Origin: Lunularia cruciata
Taxonomy: Eukaryota > Streptophyta > Marchantiopsida > Lunulariales > Lunulariaceae
DNA: 64,000 nt
NCBI GenBank assembly: GCA_948567375.1
Contig: OX419755.1
Location: 82,168,218 to 82,232,217, forward strand
Reading direction: 5' to 3'
The translations under genes were made by a program, and so were the position numbers. How positions within the stretch are numbered: position 1 is the first letter of the stretch; each line of letters starts with the position of its first letter. Shown here one piece after another: positions 31,251-42,553 of this stretch. A model generated the notes under the pieces. It searched no databases and had not been told where the DNA came from. It was given only the letters and a program-made list of their open reading frames with translations.

Positions 31251-34200
31251 TGTGACAACCCATCATGTATCACTTTTGTAATAATGGGCAAGAAATCATT
31301 TGTTCCTATAGAGATACAAGTCAAGAATGGTCAAATACAACGTGAAAGTAACTTTTTAATTCTCTTGTTTACATCTTTAGTCTCTTGGGCAAAAACAACA
31401 CCTAAAAGAGAGTGGAAAATGCTCAACAACAATCTTGCTACAATTAAATGTCAATCAAAATCACAATTCTTTAATTTCATTCCAAATTGACCTCAATTAT
31501 GATGATTTAGATGGTATGAAGAAGGCCACTTTGCTACAAAGTGACTTTGCTTTGGAATTGTATTCTTCCCTTCCATCAAAGGTACAACTTCCTAGTTTGA
31601 AATGACATCACATCAGTCTTTGGTCTACAAATGCAAATGATAAATACTAACAACATTCTAGTTCTCATAGATTTATCAAGGTATTGCTTTGGATGCACTC
31701 CATTTAGGATAAAACACATAAAATGAAATGCAGAGTCATAGAATCCAACATCTAATGATCTCTTAATTGCAATCCAAATTTCTCCATACACACATAGATG
31801 AAGACATTCAATTGATACTTAGAATTAAGCAAAATGATGAAAGCTTCTTCAACACTTTGCTTTACTCATTCTTCTACTCATCATTAAATACAACACACTC
31901 CAAATGACTACTTTAAATTGGTAGATCACTTGGCTATTATAGAAACTATCTAAACTTCTTAACAATTATAACTATTTTCTACCAAGTTTCATATACAAAG
32001 CATCTTACTTACAAATCTACCACTTCGGATCTGTAATTGCTATTGACACAGATCCAATCCAAGTTCCACTTTGACTTTGGCTTCCTCACCCAAATTGACT
32101 ACAAGTGTCTCTTGTACTTTGGGTTCTTCATCTTCTTCTATTACTTTCTCCTTCTCATCGATTTGTATTGAAATTGAAGTCATATGTATCCTAATTGTCT
32201 TCTCCTTCGCTACTCTAAATGTTTTAGGGGTTTAAGTCAACCAAGGTCACTTGCATATTGATCTCAACTGCTCTAGATTGGGTCACTCTATTCTCCCTTC
32301 AAGTGCAAGTGAGATTATCTACATTTATCTTAATTAAATCTAACCTAAGGCAAATATTGTCTCCTACTTTGGTCATCTTCTTATCTACTCTATCTCTTAG
32401 GCAAATCAACAAGGTACTCAAGTCTACTTCCTTTGCCTTCTTCCTCCCTATTTTCTGCACTAACAGCTTCAGTTCATGCAAGTATGCTTTGTTCAACTCT
32501 GCCTTGGCTCCAGTCATGAGCATTGCCTTGAATCATGTAGTGGCCTTGCTCATTAAACCTGAATTGTCCTTCACCAATGGTGACTCGCATCGGTTCACCT
32601 CATATTCCAACTTCATACAAAGTTTTTTTAGTTCATCAACATATTTCTCATCCATCTTCTTCTTCCCTACTTTGGCATTGGTGATGTGAGCTTTGGCTTG
32701 CTATCTCCTTTCGTGAATCTTGCTCCTTCTTTGTGATGACTTTTTGTTATTTCACCATAATCTGGTCTTGTAGATGAACTTGTGTAGTATGATGCACCAA
32801 ATTGGTCTGCATGCCCTCTATTTCCTCCTTATAACTTCTCAATCACCCTCTTGTGCTCTACCAACTCTTCCTTTTGATGCTCTAGGTATTGGCTACATTG
32901 CTCAAAACTTCCTTGCAAGTTGGTCAAGCTTTGTTGTTATACTACAACATTAACCAAAAGTATCTCAGCTTTGTGTCTATTGTGAGCCAACATCACCATC
33001 AACTATGTTACTTTTGTACTCAATGCTTGCACCATTGCTCATTCTTCACTTTTGGATGCTCCTCCTTCTCTTCTTGCATTTGCTCTTACAAATGTACTAG
33101 CATAGGACAAACAATGCTTGATTGGAAGTTGACTCCCTTGAAAGTATCATTGTCTTGTCTTCCTTTATCTTCATACACTGATGCTTGTGCCTTAGCCTAA
33201 AGTCTAGATCTTTGTTCCTTCAAACTAATCCCTTCTGAACTCTCTTCCTCTTCCTTAGGTCTATTTGGCCCAGCATGAACTATCTTGGCAATTCAAGGAG
33301 ACTGTATTCTTTGTTGGAATACCATCCTTGACTCTCCTCCTTCTTCCTTGGAATGTCATCTTCTAGTAGGTCCATGCATGAGGCATCATCGCCCTCCATG
33401 CACTCAATCTCCTTATGAAATTCTTGATTTGATCCATCTTTGGCTACATCCTCAATTGGTTGTTAGACCTTTGGCTCTCCTTCACACTCGCTGCTCTACT
33501 CTTTGCTCTTAAGAGTCAACTCTTCTTCAGAGTCCTACAAATTTGACTCCACTTCTTCTTCCTCTTCTCCTTTGGAAGACAAATCAACTATTACCACTGC
33601 TCAACTCAGGTTGAGTCACCAAGCAATCCTCCTCTTTGCCAAGAAAACAAATTCCTCAAGTTAGGTTCTCTCCTTTGGTCAGGGCATTGGGACTAACAAC
33701 ATCATCTCTTGTCCCATCCTGGTGAAGTACTGGTTCTTCTCTATTACTTCTGCCAAGTACTAATTTTCTTGAAGTATTGGTTGTTCTCTCTTACTTCTGC
33801 CATGTATCAATTTTCTTCCTGATTTGTAACCCATTGTGAGTCCATATGAAAATGGGTCACCATTCAATGTTGCTCCTTGGGGGTAAGTAGGTTCAACCCT
33901 AAATAGTAGTGCACTGCAAAAGGTACAAAGTAGTGGGATGGCATGTCCATCTTCCAATGGCCCACCATTTTCCTCATCTTTTGGTAGAAACACCTTGCAT
34001 AATTTACACTTACTCTTGCAAACATAAGGTGGAAGAAAAATGCCTATTGCTTTGTCATGTAAGTGGTTTGCTCCAACTTCATCATAACCGTCACTACCCA
34101 ATGATACTTTGCCTGATTGAGTCTACACATGTATTTATCTTTTATCCATTCTTCTTGCAAGGTTCACAAAAGGGTGCCTTCAATCCCTCCATTTCTTTTG

Positions 34201-35018
34201 AAGGATCACACTTCAAATTGAAGATGATCCACGTGAGCTCTCTTGCATCACTTCCTAACGCCAGCCTCCAATCAGCTTTAGTGTATTGGGTCAGGATTTC
34301 TCTCTTCCCTACCTGACTTGGACCTTCTTCACAATTATTGGCAGCTATTTCCATCATGAACCTTGGAAAAATCAAGTTCTAGTTCCATGCAAGGAAAGCG
34401 ATTCAAAGTCAGCTCAAGACTTCAAATTAGGCAACCATATCAATCCATCTAATTGTAGGATTTCAGGCCAAGATGGCCAAGACTTGATGTCTTCACTTCA
34501 ATGGCATTGGTGTCTCTCCTCCTCACACATAGGAATCCCAAGACTTGGCTTGTGATTCTCACATGATTCTCTAAACTACAAACTATACAATCCTCTTGAC
34601 CTAGTCTCAATCTATGCTTCTTCAAATCTCAATCATTCTTCAGTCAAAACTCAGTCAAAAATCACACCAAATGATGTTTTACTCCTATCACTTTCTTGTA
34701 TAGCCCCACATAAAGTAACCATTCACCTCAAGTATACATTCTTGGTTAGTATGGCCTGAGTCAAGGTTGCAATTAAAGATACTTGGATCAGGTGTCTCCA
34801 TCCCAATACAAAGTGTCTTCACTTTGGGTCTTCCATCCTTCCAAGTCTGATTAGAGTCTTCCTATTCTTAAATATGAAATTGACTTCTCGGGGTTGGATT
34901 GGATCTCCTACTTTGGATCTGATTGCACTAATCTTCTTTATCTAACCTCTTTTTTACTTCAAAATTCACTTTCTATCCAAAAATTATCAAAAAATAAATA
35001 AATATGTGGGTACCATAG
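31251..35018 (-). mobile_element. Solo T-type LTR, copy B (3.77 kb)
   Basis: Minus-strand LTR: TATGGTACCC at 35,018 (TG changed to TA) to TTGTCACA at 31,251, with a perfect TSD GGTAG at 31,246-31,250 and 35,019-35,023. Same layout as copy A: U3 ORF (34,375-32,290), promoter region near 31,900 (ATTTAAAG-type box decayed), R/U5 to 31,251. It is inserted about 120 bp downstream of the primer site of the T copy that carries LTR E. Confidence 0.9.
32290..34600 (-). pseudogene. LTR-embedded ORF of T, copy B
   Basis: Best view of the LTR ORF. The N-terminal piece (34,375-34,142) has IFPRFMMEIAANN, YTKADWRLALGSDARELTWI and FCEPCKKNG. The next piece (34,101-33,760) has CKSKCKLCKVFLPKDEENGG and LLCTFCSALLFRVEP, giving three or four CxxC pairs that look like zinc ligands. 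From about 33,560 to 32,300 follows a Glu/Lys-rich coiled coil in several frames, with EEELTLKSKE (as in copy A EELELTLQSEE) and at the end LLICLRDRVDKKM and RLDLIKINVDNL. The domain order matches copies A and C. Function unknown; a nucleic-acid-binding or scaffold role would fit zinc ligands plus coiled coil, but that is inference. Confidence 0.65.
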
Positions 35019-35023
35019 GTAGC

Positions 35024-35141
35024 ATATCTCTGATTTCTCTTGATTGTTGTCAACTCATGAGGTGTTTGAATGGCTTGTAGGTCTTTGGACAACATTCATT
35101 GCCTTGCACAAATTTATATTTTGGGCAATCCAAGGAGTGTA
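35024..35141 (-). other. T leader, first segment
   Basis: Non-coding sequence between the T primer site and the insertion point of solo LTR B. Confidence 0.6.
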
Positions 35142-35159
35142 TCCCTAGCAACAATGCCA
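35142..35159 (-). promoter_or_regulatory. T primer-binding site (tRNA-Asp type)
   Basis: TGGCATTGTTGCTAGGGA on the minus strand, seven bases after the end of LTR E. It matches the tRNA-Asp-type site TGGCGCCGTTGCCGGGGA at 13 of 18 positions, and all five differences are C-to-T or G-to-A, as expected for decayed methylated cytosines. This anchors copies A to E as LTRs. Confidence 0.75.
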
Positions 35160-35166
35160 AAAAGCA

Positions 35167-37385
35167 TATGACAACTTAGTGTCAATGTACTTATAGTATA
35201 GTCAATAAGAACAATTTATTCCCACAAGGATACTATTTGGAAATGCCTAAAAGTGAAGTGAAACACATACTTGTCACCAAATCTCAATTTTTTTATTATC
35301 TCTTGTCTAACCTCTTGGGTAGAAACCACTCCTAGAAGAGTGTAATGTTGCCCTTTGTGGTGCACTACAACAAAAATAAAACCACAAAGTAATCACTTTT
35401 ACTCTAAAATCTAGCCTGGATTGTGATAGATCCTTACTCCTTAAGGTGATGGTTCATCTTACTCCAAGTACCATTCTATTCCAAAGATGCAGTGCTTGCA
35501 AATACGTTCTACCTTCCTAGAAGGCACAACTTGCAAGACTAAACTTCTTGCTACTTCTTGTCTAAAAAATTTCAACTCCATGGTATTGCATGCATGGTGA
35601 GCTTCCAAATCCACTCTTTGCACAAGTTTACTCCTTCAAATCCTTCAATGCACACCCTGATCAAGGGCAAGTACCTACTTGGCACTAAGCATTGAAGACC
35701 TAATGTGAAATTTCTCACCTCTACTCTTGCTTAGACATTGAAATAGCATGTAAAATAGAGAACACATAACCCACAAAGAAGTAAGAGCAATCTTTACTTG
35801 TAATCAAAGTCTGCATTACACAAAAGGAAAAACACTCATACCAGAGGCACTTGATCTTATATATTATTTTGGCTCCAAGCCAAAGGGATCAAAATCCCAA
35901 GTAAATACTAAAAATTCTGAGTCTAAACTATCCATAACTAATCTTTCTATTCTAATCCTATCTTATCTTAATTGTCTATAGAATGATTAGGCCCCTACAC
36001 ATGTCAGCAAAGATATCAGACCCCACCTAATCTACCTTTAGTGTACAACCCCATGTACAAACCTAAGGGCACTCCTCTTCAAGTATATACAATTGTAAGT
36101 GAATTACACTTCCAAGGGCACTCATCCTCAACTCTATACCATTCTGAGTGCCACTTAACTCTAAGTGCACTTCTTTAAAATACTACAATGCTATGTGCAT
36201 GCAAGACTGGCCTACTTAGAGTGCTTGGCTAATGTACAAGCCTGAGTATATAATCCTTACTAAAGATTGCTTATCTTATTGAAAGACTTCCTTTTGGAAG
36301 AGTGCCTTGGACTAGAACTATTGGGGGTGAGGAGCTTTGTTCACATCTCAAGTATCTAATGATTTGGTTTGCCATACTTCACTAAACTTCATATCTAAAT
36401 GCTCTTGCAAGTGCAAGGACATGCTATTCATGCATTCCTCCTTATAGGCCTGATTTCGCAGGTGCTAGACATGCATCTCAAATTTGTGGGATTTGGTCCT
36501 CAAGGCCAACACTTCTCCTTCTTCCTTCAACATCTTCATGAATAGTGCTTGGGTTTGTTCTAGTTGGTTTAGTGCCTTCAGCTGATCTTCTTCTCTTTGC
36601 TTCAATTGCTTGCTCCATTTGGCCCTCTGTTTCTCGAACACTTGGAGGCTTTATGCATGCTTGGTCTTTTCTTCCTTTGCCTTCTTCGTGAGACATTCAA
36701 GTTGAGCTACTACTTCCTTTTGGTACTCATCCATCTATAGCTCCAACATTACTACTTGGTCATGCTTCTCTTGTAGTGGACTTTGATTGTTGTATACCTC
36801 ATAGCACCTATTGCAAAGTAGGTCTTTGGCTTCCTTCTTGAACTGCTCAAACTCAAGGTGGAGTGCCTTCCAATCTCCTTTAAACCTCTTGGTCTTGGAT
36901 ACTTGGATGATCTCATTTTTTCTTGGTAGTGGCACTTCTCTTCTTTAACTCTTGGTTCTCTTGCACCAAGGCACTTACCTTGAAAGCCTCTACCTTGTAC
37001 AGGTCTTTGGCCTTTGCCACCTCATCCTTGACTAAGTCCTTCTTGGCCTTTTGAGTGTAGACCTACTTGTGCATGGCCTTGATCAGCATGTTGTAGTCCA
37101 ATACATCAAGGCACTCAGCTTGGTACTACCTCCATTAGTTATAGTATAGGGCCCATTGAGTGGATGATGAAATTTGAGCCATCCTACACTTATATTGACT
37201 TGGATGTTGTAGATGCCTCCTCTAGTTTGATATGCATTTCTGATGCAATGTCAAAAAGAGAAATCACAATGTTGACCTCCTCTTCTTCTTTGGCATTATC
37301 TATGATGCAATCTTTGTCCTTTGTGCAATCATCAGCCTTTTCTTCTTCTCTCAGCCCAAGTTCATGGTCCTTTGAGCACTCAGCC
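35167..37385 (-). repeat. T LTR, copy E, distal part
   Basis: 5' LTR of the scaffold T element, minus strand, ending TTGTCATA at 35,167. TATATAAG is at 35,857-35,864. The U5 part shares CTCTTCTAGGAGTGGTTTC-type phrases with LTRs B and D, but E belongs to a diverged subfamily. The U3 part encodes the end of the LTR ORF. At 37,385 it is interrupted by a G LTR (37,386), and it resumes at 48,372. Confidence 0.75.
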
Positions 37386-37447
37386 TGTGAGATGGCCTGT
37401 CTTTCACTCAAAATGAACCTCTGATGGCTATTATTGTAGCGTACCAT
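36478..37447 (-). pseudogene. LTR-embedded ORF of T, copy E, C-terminal coiled coil
   Basis: Minus-strand acidic and then charged helical region. From 37,385 down: SQAECSKDHELGLREEEKAD, DCIIDNAKEEEEVNIVISLF and MHIKLEEAS; further on, DWKALHLEFEQFKKEAKDLL and NNQSPLQEKHDQVV (36,935-36,735) and another charged segment to 36,478. The first lines of the open frame (37,447-37,386) are G LTR and not part of it. It continues the acidic frame at 48,372-48,460. Sequence identity to copies A and B is low, but position and composition match. Confidence 0.55.
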
Positions 37448-38024
37448 GGACTAAGAAGGCAAGACACCCCAACTCCATCATACTTCTCTAAGGCTAACAC
37501 TCCAAGACTCAAACCATTGCTCACTAAAGAATTCAATTAGAGAGAAATAGTTTACAATGAAAGGATGATGAGGATCTCCTCACCCTTAGTTTATATACTT
37601 GTGAAATAGTTATGCACCAACATTACTAGTTATTAGAGTAACTCAAGTTACTAGGCTAAAAGTCAAATAAAGTCAAAAAAGTATAAAGGAATTCCATACT
37701 CATAGGAATATTCCCCTAAGCATATGATCTTATCTTGACTCAACTACTAAGTCAAGGATTCCTTCACATGGGCTATCCTTGGACTATAGAAGAATCCAAA
37801 ACAAAAATGCTTGTGGGTCCAAGAGTTCTCAACTCTTTCCTCAAAGCCAAACACCTAGGAATAATACCAAGTCACCACACTAGAATCAAAAATAATGATG
37901 CTCATCTTTTCCACTTCCTCTAAAGTAAGGTCCCCTCTATCTTAACTATCACTAACTTTAGCTAATCATGACTAATGTAGAATCATCTTTTATCTCTACA
38001 TAAATAATATCTCTCAAGTACTTC
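37386..38024 (-). repeat. G-family LTR fragment X
   Basis: Starts TGTGAGATGG at 37,386 (the LTR 3' end on the minus strand) and matches G LTRs up to CTCAAGTACT at about 38,024, lacking the last 70 or so bases. It is joined there to the 3' LTR of G3. The break falls in a shared AGTAC. Confidence 0.8.
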
Positions 38025-38497
38025 CTTACCCCTAGCTTATATATTTCTAAAAAAATTACACACCAAAATACTGATTACTGATTTAACTTAAGTTACTATG
38101 CTAAAAGTCAAATAAAGTTAAAAAGTCTAAAGGCATATCCAAGCACACATAGGAACAATCCTATAGGTAGGTGGTCTTATCCTCACCTACCGATTGAGTC
38201 AAGGATTCCTTCACATGGACTTTCCTTGGACTACAAAAAATTCCACACCAAGAAGGCTTGTGGACCCAAGAGTTCTCAACTCTTTGCTCAAAGTCAATAC
38301 ACTAGAAGACAAAATAGTGATGTTCACTCTTTCCACCTCCTAGAATAAGGTCACTTTTATTTTAGCTAGGACAAACTCTAGCTAATCATGACTAATGTAG
38401 AACCTTAGCTAAACTCCATGTATAGAATGTTTCTCTACTACTTGCAATACCAAACTTAATATCCCTATAGAGCATACATGCATCAATGGGTGTTACA
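38025..38497 (-). repeat. G3 3' LTR (truncated)
   Basis: TGTAACACCC at 38,497 to about 38,025, where it meets fragment X. Directly upstream on the minus strand is GGGGGTAAA (38,498-38,506), the polypurine tract. Confidence 0.8.
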
Positions 38498-38506
38498 TTT
38501 ACCCCC

Positions 38507-38736
38507 AAACCAAGATTCACTTTTTCCTTAAAGTGAAGGTCCCTTTATCTTCTATGATACAACTTCAACTTATCATGGTTAATCCTATCAAAGTGTCTTC
38601 TTCCCAACTCCTTGAGATCATAGGTGGAATTGATCCACACTTTCTCCACTATGAAAGGTCCAAATTACTTAAGCAATAACTTCTTTTGCACCGTCTTGAA
38701 TTAAATGGAATCAAACAACATAACCTAATTACCTTA
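38507..38736 (-). pseudogene. G3 integrase C-terminus (GPY/F)
   Basis: Aligns with the G2 integrase tail (13,790-14,000): it would encode the end of the GPY/F module and the NHHKLK-like tail. The other side of solo CV LTR 38,737-39,458 continues at 39,464. Confidence 0.7.
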
Positions 38737-39458
38737 TGTAATACCAATAACTAGACATATGATCTAGAGGTGAGATTTGGTTTGAGAAGGATATTATACA
38801 TGATGGACTAAATAGATTAGATAGAAGTATCACCAAGAGCTTACTTCTACTAATAGGTAAAAACCAAAATATGCTTGGAAACCTTAGAACCAATAGCTAG
38901 ACTTATGACCTAGAGGTGAAATTTGGTTTGGGAACATCTGGAAGGATGTTACACATGATGGACTAAGTAGATCAGATACAGGTATCACCAAAAGAACACT
39001 TCTACTAATAGGGCAAAACCAAAATATGTCTGAACTTCAAAGGCATATTTGGAGGCTTAACGGATGAATTAGGCCATAAAAATATGCAAATTCCCCCCCC
39101 CCCTCCCCATTGAGGAAAGGCTAGCATTCCTCCCCAAGGCTCGTCTTATGAGAGCTTTCCAATGGTATCTCATCCACATGATTTTGATATTCCTACAAGA
39201 AGATTCCCTAAAGATTTGCTTCAATTAAAACCTGGTTGACCAGACGGATAGGACAAGGACCGACATGTCACTCATCCAAGCAACTAATCTAAGGATGGAA
39301 CTTGCTGACAGGTCACCCATCCATGTAGCTAATCCAAGGGTGGAGCTTCCTTGGGGTGGATCTTCTTTGGCTATATAATAAAGACAATGTGCTCCTTTGG
39401 AGCATCAGAGTTTTGAGTGTGAAACTTGTGTTTTCTCTTTTGTGCTTGGAATATTACA
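38737..39458 (+). mobile_element. Solo CV LTR 1 (722 bp)
   Basis: TGTAATACCAATAACTAG to GAATATTACA. TSD CCTTA (38,732-38,736) and CCTTC (39,459-39,463); the uninterrupted G2 sequence has CCTTC, so the left copy carries one mutation. TATATAATAAAG is at about 39,373, with the hairpin after it. A C run of 11 lies at 39,093-39,103. Confidence 0.9.
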
Positions 39459-39463
39459 CCTTC

Positions 39464-40205
39464 TTTGAAGGGCTCTACCTTCTTCTTGCCTTGCCTCTTT
39501 TCATAGCTCTTTTTTTGTTTCCTTTGGGCTAGCTCCACTCAAACCATAACAATTGCACTTGCTTCCTCCAATTCCATGAGATGCTCTTTCCTTGACTGCT
39601 TTGCATCACCTCCTTGAACCTTCTTCAAGTTCCTATCAATGCCTTGAAAAGTAGTAAGATCAGAGTGAATAGGTAAAGTAAACTCAATATCATATACCAA
39701 ATAAAATGGAGAATATCCAGTGGATGTCTTTATGGTTGTCCTATACTCTTTGGCATCTTTGGCCAACATCATGCACAAGATTTGATTGGTTCTCTCTGCC
39801 AAGCCATTGGAGTTTAGCTTATAGGAGGTCACTCTATGTGTTATAGAGAAAAATTATAGCATTTTGTCATGATAATTCTTGTAAAATCTCCTCTATCAAA
39901 AATCAAATCCAACAAGCACCCAAACTTAGCACCCAAATGGTGCATTCATAAAAAATACCTACCAACTTTATCTTCATTCTTATCTCTCAATGGTCTAGTC
40001 TCAACCCCCTTGGTAAGGTAATTAGTAACTACTATAATGTATTGATTTTTGCTTAGGTTTTTATTAAGAGGATCTATATACTCAATTCTCCACTTTTCAA
40101 AAGGTCCTAAGAATAGAATTGATCTTAGAGGTGGAGTAGAGGAAGACTTGCTTGCAAAACCTTAAAAGACATTACAAGTTTTGCAATAATCAAGATAAAC
40201 CTTCT
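39464..40205 (-). pseudogene. G3 integrase
   Basis: Minus strand. CKTCNVF near 40,170, RPLRDKNEDKVGRYF, IFDRGDF-like second Asp region, then NSNGLAERTNQILCMMLAKD (39,770-39,830) with the catalytic Glu intact, unlike G2. First core Asp changed: VVTNYLTK against VVTDNLTN. TGYSPFYLVYDIEF follows. The start of the zinc region is lost in the deletion with RNase H. Confidence 0.8.
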
Positions 40206-41545
40206 CTTTCCATGATTGAATAGTGTTTCTCTATTGAGACCATCTATCTACTAGCATAAGCTATTGGATGATCATGCACATCTTGGTCTAATTGACTAAG
40301 AGTGCATCATATAGTTATATTAGAGGCATTAGTATAAAGAACAAAAGGTTTACTCCAATCAGGTCAAGCAAGAATCAGAGCTATAACAAGGGATTTCTTG
40401 AGCTCATCAAAGGCTTTGAGCACATCCTTGTCCTCCAAAATCACCATGTATTCTTCATGTAAATAGTCAATGTATAAACCTTTTTAGAAAAATGAAAAAA
40501 TGAACTTCCTATAGTATCGAAGCATCCAAAAAAATTGGTATGATGTTGTCAAGCTTGAAGGGAATGGAAGTTCAAAGATTTTTCTTACCTTCTTGGGATC
40601 CACTACTATTCCATCCTTGGAAATGATATGCCTTAAAAGTATACCTTCTTCACAACCAAAGATGCACTTCTCTAGATTGAGTGATATATTTGCTTCATCC
40701 AAGGATTGTAAAACTTTGATCAATTGCTTAAAGTGCTCCTCCTTGATCCCATAGACACAAAAGTCATCAATGAAATCCCTCATAAATTTCCCAATGAAAA
40801 TTTCAAACATCTTGTTCATGAATGGTTGAAATGTAGCTAGAGCATTACCAAGCCCAAAAGACATGACTTGGAAAGTGTAAGTTCCCCAAGGTGTGGTGAG
40901 TTATTGATGCTTTGGTGCAATGTTGATTTGGTTATGTCTACTATAACCATCTACAAACTTATACCTCTCAAGACCTGCAACCTCTTCCAAAATCTCATCA
41001 ATGAATGGCAAGGAGTAGTAGTCCTTTGTGGTAACATCATTGAACTTCTTGTAATCAAAACATACATGAAGCTTGCCATTCTTCTTCTTCATAATCACAA
41101 TTGGAGACACTCATTCTGAATTCTCCATCTCAAAAGTAAACTCAACCTCCTTGGGCTGATCAATCTCCTCTTTCACAACCAAAGTTATTGGTGGGCTAAT
41201 GCAACATTGATTTTGGTAGATTGGTCTTGCATGTGACTCCATCTCTATCTAGTGCTCTTCCAAGGTGACTTCCTTGATATCCTTGTAACTAAAAGCAAAC
41301 ACATGGATAAACTTTCAAAAATCTGCTCAAATCTTACTTTCTCCTCCTTGGTAACATTTGGACCATACTTGAGAGTAGATAGTCTCTTCTCTATCTCTAC
41401 TAGTGTCAATGGGGATTTATGAAGGTCCTCTAAAACCTTTAGCTTAGGCACCAAGTCCATACCATACAAGAGATGCACACTTGAATCAAATTTAGAGTCA
41501 TCCTCTTCTAGTGAGATCTCTTCTTCCATGCTTGTGTCCACACTT
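40206..41545 (-). pseudogene. G3 RT and partial RNase H
   Basis: Linker with acidic Ser/Glu residues (41,541-41,440), then SPIVIMKKKNGKLHVCFDYK (41,050-41,110), YYSLPFIDEILEEVAGLERY, and MSFGLGNALATFQPFMNKMF (40,805-40,864). The catalytic loop FIDDFCVYG at about 40,750-40,776 is intact; HLEKCIFG-like and LRYYRKFIFSFF follow. RNase H keeps IAYASR at about 40,250 and then stops at the deletion. Frameshifts near 40,870 and 41,110. Confidence 0.8.
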
Positions 41546-41716
41546 GAAGGTCCTTCTTCTAAATCTAATTCCCATAATCAAAAGATGATGTATTTAAATG
41601 TGAAAGGTGGTTGGTGTTGGTTATAATATTTATAACCCAATGGTTAAATGGCCCAATTCTCAAGTATCCTTTGTACCATTGATCAATTACTCAAGCTGCT
41701 CTCAACCATGGCCTCC

Positions 41717-42455
41717 TATAATACCAAGAGCTAGCCATATGATCCCAATGTGAAATTTAGTTTGGTAACATCTAGAATGATGCTATACAAGATGGAAAAA
41801 ATAGATCAGATAAAAGTATCACCAAAGAGTACTTCTACTAATATGGCAAAAACCAAAATAGACTTGAAAACCTTAAAACCAATAGCTAGAGATATAATTT
41901 AAAGGTGAGAATTGGTTTGATAACATCTAGAAGGATAGTACACATGCTGGACTATATAGATCAAAAAGAGGTATCATCAAAAGGGGACTTCTACTAACAG
42001 AGTAGGAACCAAAATATACCTTAAATCTTTGAAGGCACTTTTAGAGACCTAAACAGATGAATTAGGCTTTGGAAATGTGAAAACCCCCCCTCCCCCTATC
42101 AAAGGAAAGGCTAGCCTTTCATCTCCCTTGGTTTGTCTTATCAATACCTTTCCAATGGTACCTCACCCATGTGATTCTAAGATTCCTACATGAAGATTCT
42201 CTAAAAGATTCCCTCTGGTCAAAGCTTATTTGACCAACCAGATAGGATCAGAACTGACATGTCACCCATCTAATTAAGTAATCCAAGGGTGGAGCTTGCT
42301 GACATGTCACCTATCTATTTGCCTAATCCTATGGTAGAGCTTCCTTGGAGGAGATCCTCTTTGTCTATATAATAAAGAGAAGGTGCTCCTTTGCAACATC
42401 GGATGATTGAGTGTGAGATTTGTATTTCTCTCTTCCTTGTCCTCAAAGTATTACA
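41717..42455 (+). mobile_element. Solo CV LTR 2 (739 bp)
   Basis: TATAATACCAAGAGC (TG changed to TA) to AAAGTATTACA with a perfect TSD CCTCC at 41,712-41,716 and 42,456-42,460. It lies in the G3 protease coding region, directly after the conserved LLLGR segment. The hairpin near its TATA box is decayed. Confidence 0.92.
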
Positions 42456-42553
42456 CCTCCCAAGTAGCAAATCATAACTTGCATCCTTCAAGACTTGTGA
42501 GATTTTGAGCTCCCATAACCGATACTACCATCTTATCCATCACACCTACCAAT
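42456..42553 (-). pseudogene. G3 protease, C-terminal piece
   Basis: Encodes the V.DKMVVSVMGAQ and YDLLLG part of the protease (as in G1 27,346-27,450), between solo CV LTR 2 and the S LTR. Confidence 0.75.
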
